Of a stretch of DNA of 64,000 nt, positions 58,701 through 64,000 are shown one piece after another. The notes below the pieces were generated by a model. It worked only from the letters and a program-made list of their open reading frames with translations, did no database searches and had not been told where the DNA came from. Made by a program: the position numbers and the translations under genes. Origin of the DNA: Gonatopus flavifemur (Eukaryota; Arthropoda; Insecta; Hymenoptera; Dryinidae); NCBI GenBank assembly GCA_018340375.1, contig JAFFJZ010000025.1, forward strand, positions 2,433,501 through 2,497,500, written 5' to 3'. Numbering within the stretch: the first letter of the stretch is position 1; every line of letters begins with the position of its first letter.

Positions 58701-59616
58701 TTAAGGGGTTACATGGGTTTCCTCGGTGAAAAAACGGCCTATTTTCAAAAATTCTTTTTCCATATAAAAAATGAAATATTTTATTCAAACTTCTTACTGT
58801 CTCAAAAATACATATTTGACAAAGAATTTTTGAAATTTTCGTAGAAGAATATTTGAAAATCCGCAATTGCGACGACATTTCCGTTAGTCTTCGGAAAAAA
58901 GGTGATTGACAGCAGAACTCGCACTGTAAAAGAAGTAGTGGAGCCAACCTCGCGGCGAGTTTTGATACGACGAATCTCGCCATGAAGTTGACTCAACCGA
59001 ATATCGATTGAAGTAAACGAATATTCTGTCATTTCAATCGATATTCGGTTGAGTCAACTTCATGGCGAGATCCGCCGTATTCAAACTTGCTGCGAGGTTG
59101 GCTCCACTACATTTTCTTACAGTGCATGAAAGGATCATCGAAAATGCAAACACTGAAATCTGTGTTTCAGTTAAGACCATAAACTAGAACTTGGACGAAG
59201 GAAAAAAAGGAAAAGTGGAAATTGGATTTTGGTAGACATTTTTACCAGAAAATGAAAATTTGGGTGAAATTTGCACTAAATTTTCGAGAGAAAAAAAGGT
59301 GGAATTGGGAGAAAGAGAAATCCTTCGACCAAGATTTTGTGAATTGGATCTCGAAGCCCTGTGTGAAATTACATTAAGACCAGTCGAGTAGTTCACAAGA
59401 AATCTTGACAACGGTTTTTTCCGAAATGTCTCCGAGAAATGCTTATAACTGACTCAATTCTCAAAATTTTAACTTTCACAAAAATGGCAACATATAGTTC
59501 AAAGGTTACTGTATATGTACTCGAAAAATCGAATAACAATTTGCATTCCTTATATGTAAAAAAAATTGAGAAGATGGGCGTTGTTTTTTTGCCTCTGAAA
59601 CCTATGTAACCCCTTG
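58701..59616. mobile_element. Second GGGGTTACATGGGTTTC foldback, interrupted
   Basis: Starts TTAAGGGGTTACATGGGTTT and ends with the near inverse at 59616. The right part matches 2680-2873 (TGTCTCCGAGAAATGC, TTGCATTCCTTATATG). It holds the CACTG element at 58922-59124. Confidence 0.72.
58922..59124. mobile_element. CACTG-ended palindromic element, second copy
   Basis: 203 bp, close relative of 55376-55579 with CACTGTAAAAGAAGTAGTGG at the left. The flanks are CG on the left and CA on the right, fitting a 2-bp duplication with one later CpG transition. Confidence 0.85.
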
Positions 59617-59671
59617 AATCAGATTAGTTTGAAGACATCTGAATAAAAATGTCCCTGGAATAAGCAATCAG

Positions 59672-60209
59672 CACTGTAAAAAAAACTTTGTTAGATTCCA
59701 AACCAAAATGCTTGGAAATTTATAAACTGGTTTTAGAAAAATAATTTCCGAACTTTTTTTGTAAATTATCGAACAAAAGTCCGTGAATACACAATCAAAA
59801 GTGAAACTTGGTGTCAGCCTGAATATCAACTTAAAACTGCAGCCGAAAGTAGCCCTATTCCAACTGAAAGTAAGTCCCAACAACAAATGAAATTACGTTG
59901 GAATTCCGTCTTGATTTGGAATGAGGATAGAATTCCGACTCAATTTGAAATTGAGATGGGATTCCAACTTAATTTCATTTGTTTTTGGGGCTTACTGTCA
60001 GGTGGAATAGGGCTCCTTTTGGCTGCAGTTTTGAGTTGATATTCAGGCTGATATTAAGTTCCACTTTTTTTTGTGTATCCGAAAACCTTTGTGAAGCCAC
60101 ACTATTTTTTGAATATTCACAAAATTTTGTTTGGCGATCTACAAACAAAGTTTATGTAAAGAGCTGCCAAAAATTCTTTGACAGTTTAAGGAGTATTGTT
60201 CTCACAGTG
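59672..60209. mobile_element. CACTG-ended foldback, AG duplication
   Basis: The left end is CACTGTAAAAAAAACTTTGT and the right end TTGTTCTCACAGTG. AG flanks both sides (59670-59671 and 60210-60211). The long arms mirror through ATTCCAACTGAAAGTAAG and GGCTGCAGTTTTGAGTTGAT. Confidence 0.8.
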
Positions 60210-60434
60210 AGGTGATATTGAATGAAAATTGGGATAATAATAAATTTTCGGTATAAAATCCGGATACATTCCGATTGAATTCTGTTGATCGGTTGTAATG
60301 AGATTCCTTAAGCAGGATCAAGCCGCGGATAATGCGGAGTTTCGATCAATTGGAGGCCGAGTAATCGAGGTTTTACTGCAATGTAATTTATGAATTTATT
60401 ATTACGGTAACGTGGTTCAAAACTGACCCCCAAA

Positions 60435-60575
60435 TAGTGATGCACGATAATTGACAATATCGATATTTTATATACAATTTTCATGAAGTTTATATAAAAT
60501 TTTTATGAAATTCAATATAAACTTGACAAAGTTTATATATAATGTATCGATATCGTAAAATATCGTGCGATACTA
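60435..60575 (+). mobile_element. AT-rich palindrome, TAGTGATGCACGATA end
   Basis: Left TAGTGATGCACGATA and right TATCGTGCGATACTA enclose AT-rich mirrored arms. Second copy at 58013-58153. Confidence 0.75.
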
Positions 60576-61476
60576 ACCCCTGATCAACACACAACACGAC
60601 GTGAAATCATAGAATAAAGTGGGAAGAATATGGCTCTTTATTTCTAAATTATCGATGTTGCAAGAGCTCTCGAATGCCACCACCGATAGTTCCGGTGGCA
60701 GCACAAGTACTGGGAAACTTGGATTAGAACGGAACCACTGCGCGGTCGGTTTCGGACCATGTTACCCTACATTCTGCCATTTGTTCCAGATGAATATTTG
60801 ATTATTTTATGTTTCAGCTCCCGGAAATTGGAATTTATAGTTTGCTTGGCAAACTATAGCTTCGAATTTGCGTGTGACCACGCTTTCACAGATGAAAAAC
60901 AATCACAGTGAACAATACCTATGATGATTATGATACAGATGAAAATAATGATGACTAATGATTTTGATATATTGACATATATTAACATGTAATATATTCA
61001 CATACATCACAATATAATATATTGACGTATATTAGAATACAATAGAATATATTAAAATATAATACAATACAATAAATATAATACAGAATACATAGAAATT
61101 CATAGAATTTTATCGATTCGAATTCCATATACATTCTCAAATAAATCGAAAACTGTTTGTTTTGAATACAAAATAAGATTTTTTGGAGTTTCACAAACAT
61201 CAAATTCATCCATTGCTTCGAAAAAATTTTTGCATCGATAATATAGAATACTTTTGGCTTCTTTTATTTTAACATAATTGTTTTTGACACATGGATCTAC
61301 ATACGATTTACGTATAAAATAGAATTGAGAAAGGCACCCCAATTTTATTAAGTACTGAAATCCTTTTGATGCACTTCACATATAAGAAAGTCGAATAATA
61401 ACGAATCAAATCAAAACTTTTATATCCAATTAATCAAATAAAGTTTGACTCGGAATCTCAATTTTTAATCAAAGAA
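60576..61476. other. No clear gene; one minus-strand frame of 80 codons
   Basis: The frame 61342 to 61100 on the minus strand (MGCLSQFYFIRKSYVDPCVK, later FFEAMDEFDVCETPKNLILY) is diverse in composition and starts 135 bp from the Helitron frame in the opposite direction. It might be a real small protein or part of the Helitron's neighbour, but nothing identifies it. 60960-61080 is simple ATA-rich sequence. Confidence 0.3.
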
Positions 61477-63014
61477 ATGGGTAGGAGGAAAATTCAAAGA
61501 ACAGCGGAAGAAGAAGAAGAATTTCAACAAGAAAGATTGAAGAGAAGAAGAGAAAGCCAACAACGGCGGAAGGAAAGCAAAAATCTCAATGATAAAATGA
61601 AGGAAACAAGTTATCAAAATGATTTCCAAACCATTATACGGGGATCGTTCAATCAAAGTGACTTGAGGTTTTCACAATTCAGTAGAGGGAAGCAATGCAC
61701 TGCTAATGCTGTGTAGCAATAGCGATGGCTACTTTGAAACCAGTTTTATTGTGGACTACCAATGTTATTGATTCTATTCTACTTTCTGGTGATGCGTCAT
61801 ACGTTGATAGTATAAATACTCGTAAACCGGTGCATGAACATGAGGATTACAGATACTTTTTATCAGCTTCTGAAATAAAAGGAAGTTTTGAATTGTTATC
61901 AACGCACTGTAATTTTGAATTAGGCAATGTAATGTTTGGTCACCTTTTTCGTGACAATACAGATATTGGAATGCCTAACTTGATGAATAGATTGTATTCT
62001 TCCTTTAATCGATCAAATTCTGGAATTCTGACTTGCAATGGGATTTCTGTTGCTATTGGTAAATTTGAAAACATTTTCTGGATGTTTGATTCCCATTCTA
62101 GAGGTGCTGATGGAAAATCAGTCAGTTCTGGTTTTGCATGCGTCGTGCTTTTCAAATCAATTGAAAGTTTATTTTCATTGCTAGAAACAAACATCCCTCC
62201 AACAGTGGACAGAGCTGGGAATCAGTATGATTTGACTCCTGTTGATATTGATCTAATCCATTCAACTGCATATCCAAACATTTCTCCCAAAAATTCGATG
62301 CCTCAAATATCGGGAACTTCGAAAATGTTTGGAAACAATATCATCAATTCAGAAAATCGTATCGATGGCACTTTTCCAACATCAAATACGGCATTTTATA
62401 AGGTACAACACGTCAATAATTTTGAAGCAAACGATAATTCTTCAAATCAAGATCTACAGCAATCAAATAAAAATTTGCAGCAGACGATAGGATTGATGAA
62501 CAACAGTCAACAACTAATTGAAAATAAAATTCAACTTGAAAATTTTTATGGGATTTTGAATGAATGCAGAATTTTGCCTATTCCAGAAAGTTCAGTTCCA
62601 AAACCCAATGTAATTGTTGGAGATGATACAGAAACATTATTAATGAATAAATTTACAATCCCAAATCGATGTGAGATGATTTCATTGAAAAAAAATGTGG
62701 GAACAAAACCACGTGCAATAGAATTGAATGAAAATCATACTATTCTTCTTCGTGAGGATGAACAATTTCGTCCATGCAACTCAATTCCGCCATCTAAATT
62801 TGTAAACAATTTATCAAACGAATCCCATTTATACAGTCACACTGAAATACATCTTGATCAACGTTATAAAATTCATTCGGAGTCGAGAAATATTGTATCA
62901 GCAACTGAAATCAAGCATTCAGAATACGTACGTCACGTCAGAGCTCGCCAAAGAATACATAACGATACAGATTATTCAAATAACAATTGTTCAAATAAAT
63001 ACACAGAGCATTAG
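61477..63014 (+). pseudogene. Helitron N-terminal module with cysteine-peptidase-like domain
   Basis: From ATG 61477 the product starts with a charged arginine-rich tail (MGRRKIQRTAEEEEE), then FNQSDLRFSQFSRGKQCTAN, where the cysteine codon at 61696-61698 is the likely nucleophile. About 390 bases later FWMFDSHSRGADGKS gives a D-x-H pair (codons 62088-62090 and 62094-62096). A Cys followed by a D-x-H pair, with W-x(n)-ILLSGDASY in between, fits papain-fold peptidases of the herpesvirus-tegument (C76-like) deubiquitinase type found in some mobile elements. That assignment is from motifs only. One base appears lost at 61711-61713 (ANAV to VAIAMA), splitting the frame. A low-complexity N/Q-rich linker follows to a TAG at 63012-63014, in the same frame as the next part. 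Confidence 0.7.
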
Positions 63015-63023
63015 ACTGATCCA

Positions 63024-64000
63024 ATGAATTTAACATGTGCATCTTGTGGCGCAAAACATGTTAAACCAGAAATTGTATCAAATAAAAACACTTTTAACGA
63101 TTGCTGTTCTCATCATGATGTTACTCTCGAGGAAACGCCGGAACCTCCATCCGAATTACGTGCTTTATTTGGAGGTCATCATGCCAAATCTGGAAGATTT
63201 TTCGAGAAAATTCGAAGTTACAATAGTTCAGTTTTATTTGCTTCTTTCAATGCAAACTTGGTGAATTTTAGAAGTAGACGTTCTGGACCATACTGTTTCA
63301 AAATTCAAGGACAAATTTATTATCAAATAAATGAAGCATTATATCCTGAATTGAATGAGAATCCGAGTTTTGGACAATCATTTATTGTAGATGCTGAGGA
63401 AGCTACAGAATATCGGCTACAAGCAAATTCAAATCTAGACTACGGAATACTTGATATTCTGGATCGTATCATTCGCGAAAAAAATGTTTTCGCCAAATCT
63501 TATCAAATGATGAGAGAAGAAACTCAACCAACAAAGGTCATCAAATCAGGAATCAGAATCTTCGCCAGAACTACAACTGCTGTTTACTTTGAAATCTGGG
63601 ATGGATCGTCGGCGATACAATTTTCAAAGATGTAATGAAGTTGCTGCTGTTTTTTCTACTTCAGCTGATGGAGAAATCCCACGATCTTATGTCACTATTC
63701 GTAATGAAAATACAAAAGTGTTGAAAACAGTAAGTTCTGTGGATCCGAACGTAGAACCTTGGATTTATCCATTATTTTATCCTTACGGTACCCAGGGATG
63801 GCATCGTAATTTAGAACGCAATGGCCTAACTGGCTCTCAATGCAAACGAGTGAGCAGAGCAGCATATGTCAAATACAGAATGGCTATACGTGATCATGAA
63901 TTTAATGTTTTTATTTTAGGCAGACGTTTGTTTCAACAATGGGTTGTAGATAATTATGTGAAGATTGAAAGAGATCGTATTGAATATTTGAAAACTCATT
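63024..64000 (+). pseudogene. Helitron replication protein, N-terminal part, frameshifted
   Basis: The frame opens with CASCGAKHVKPE and a CCSHHDVTL pair, the usual metal-binding start of Helitron proteins, then PPSELRALFGG, FFEKIRSYNSS, FKIQGQIYYQINEALYPE and FGQSFIVDAEEATEYR, all standard Helitron phrases. Near 63585-63602 the frame shifts. The continuation from 63602 reads RRRYNFQRCNEVAAVFS, EPWIYPLFYPYGTQGWH and GRRLFQQWVVDNYVKIERDR, the Helitron-like N domain. It runs to the window edge without a stop. It follows the peptidase part in the same frame after one TAG, so the two may once have been one protein or two adjacent ones. Confidence 0.88.

Larger units (their letters stand above)
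61477..64000 (+). mobile_element. 5' part of a Helitron-like element, running off the window
   Basis: The frames encode, in order, a cysteine-peptidase-like module, a Helitron zinc-finger-like N-terminus and the start of the Helitron replication protein. The rolling-circle HUH motif and the helicase would lie beyond position 64000. The 5' TC end of the element could not be placed. Confidence 0.85.

Overview
This AT-rich eukaryotic window is almost entirely mobile DNA. GT-AG introns, a mariner, a Transib, an RTE-type LINE, a Helitron and dense short palindromic elements point to an arthropod, most likely an insect. Hymenoptera is a guess from general feel and not shown by the sequence. I see no convincing complete cellular gene. 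The only candidates are short exons of a small unknown protein (about 46.2-46.7 kb, with a decayed duplicate near 31.2-31.7 kb) and an isolated exon at 18.4 kb.

Layout. 1-3.5 kb: non-coding with a foldback repeat. 3.5-4.7 kb: a mariner with two nonsense codons, cut off by a 7.5 kb foldback element (4692-12225) whose inverted halves hold arrays of a 163-bp unit. 13.4-18.2 kb: a giant, nearly identical palindrome. 19823-25474: a complete Transib (RAG1-related) element with a perfect 5-bp target duplication and ends that begin CACAGTG. 26724-29310: a second foldback element of the same type as the first, with a 165-bp unit. 31.2-49.6 kb: a tandem segmental duplication. Its first copy is interrupted by a 10,958-bp CACTG-ended DNA transposon (32026-42983), and the second copy preserves the empty site. 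50.9-53.9 kb: an RTE-like LINE on the minus strand. 55.4-60.6 kb: a cluster of nested palindromic elements, several with CACTG ends and 2-bp target duplications. 61.5 kb to the edge: the start of a Helitron.

The most interesting unit is the CACTG transposon. It carries a 910-aa zinc-finger transposase and a second six-exon gene. The N-terminus of the second gene reads as a CIDE-N domain, the interaction domain of the apoptotic DFF nuclease and its inhibitor. The rest resembles a transposon-linked protein family. At least four short palindromic elements and one 1-kb element share its CACTG ends and 2-bp duplications, so it is a plausible source of transposase for them.

Limits: all similarity statements come from reading motifs by eye. 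No alignment or database search was run. Exon structures are predicted from splice signals and reading phase only.
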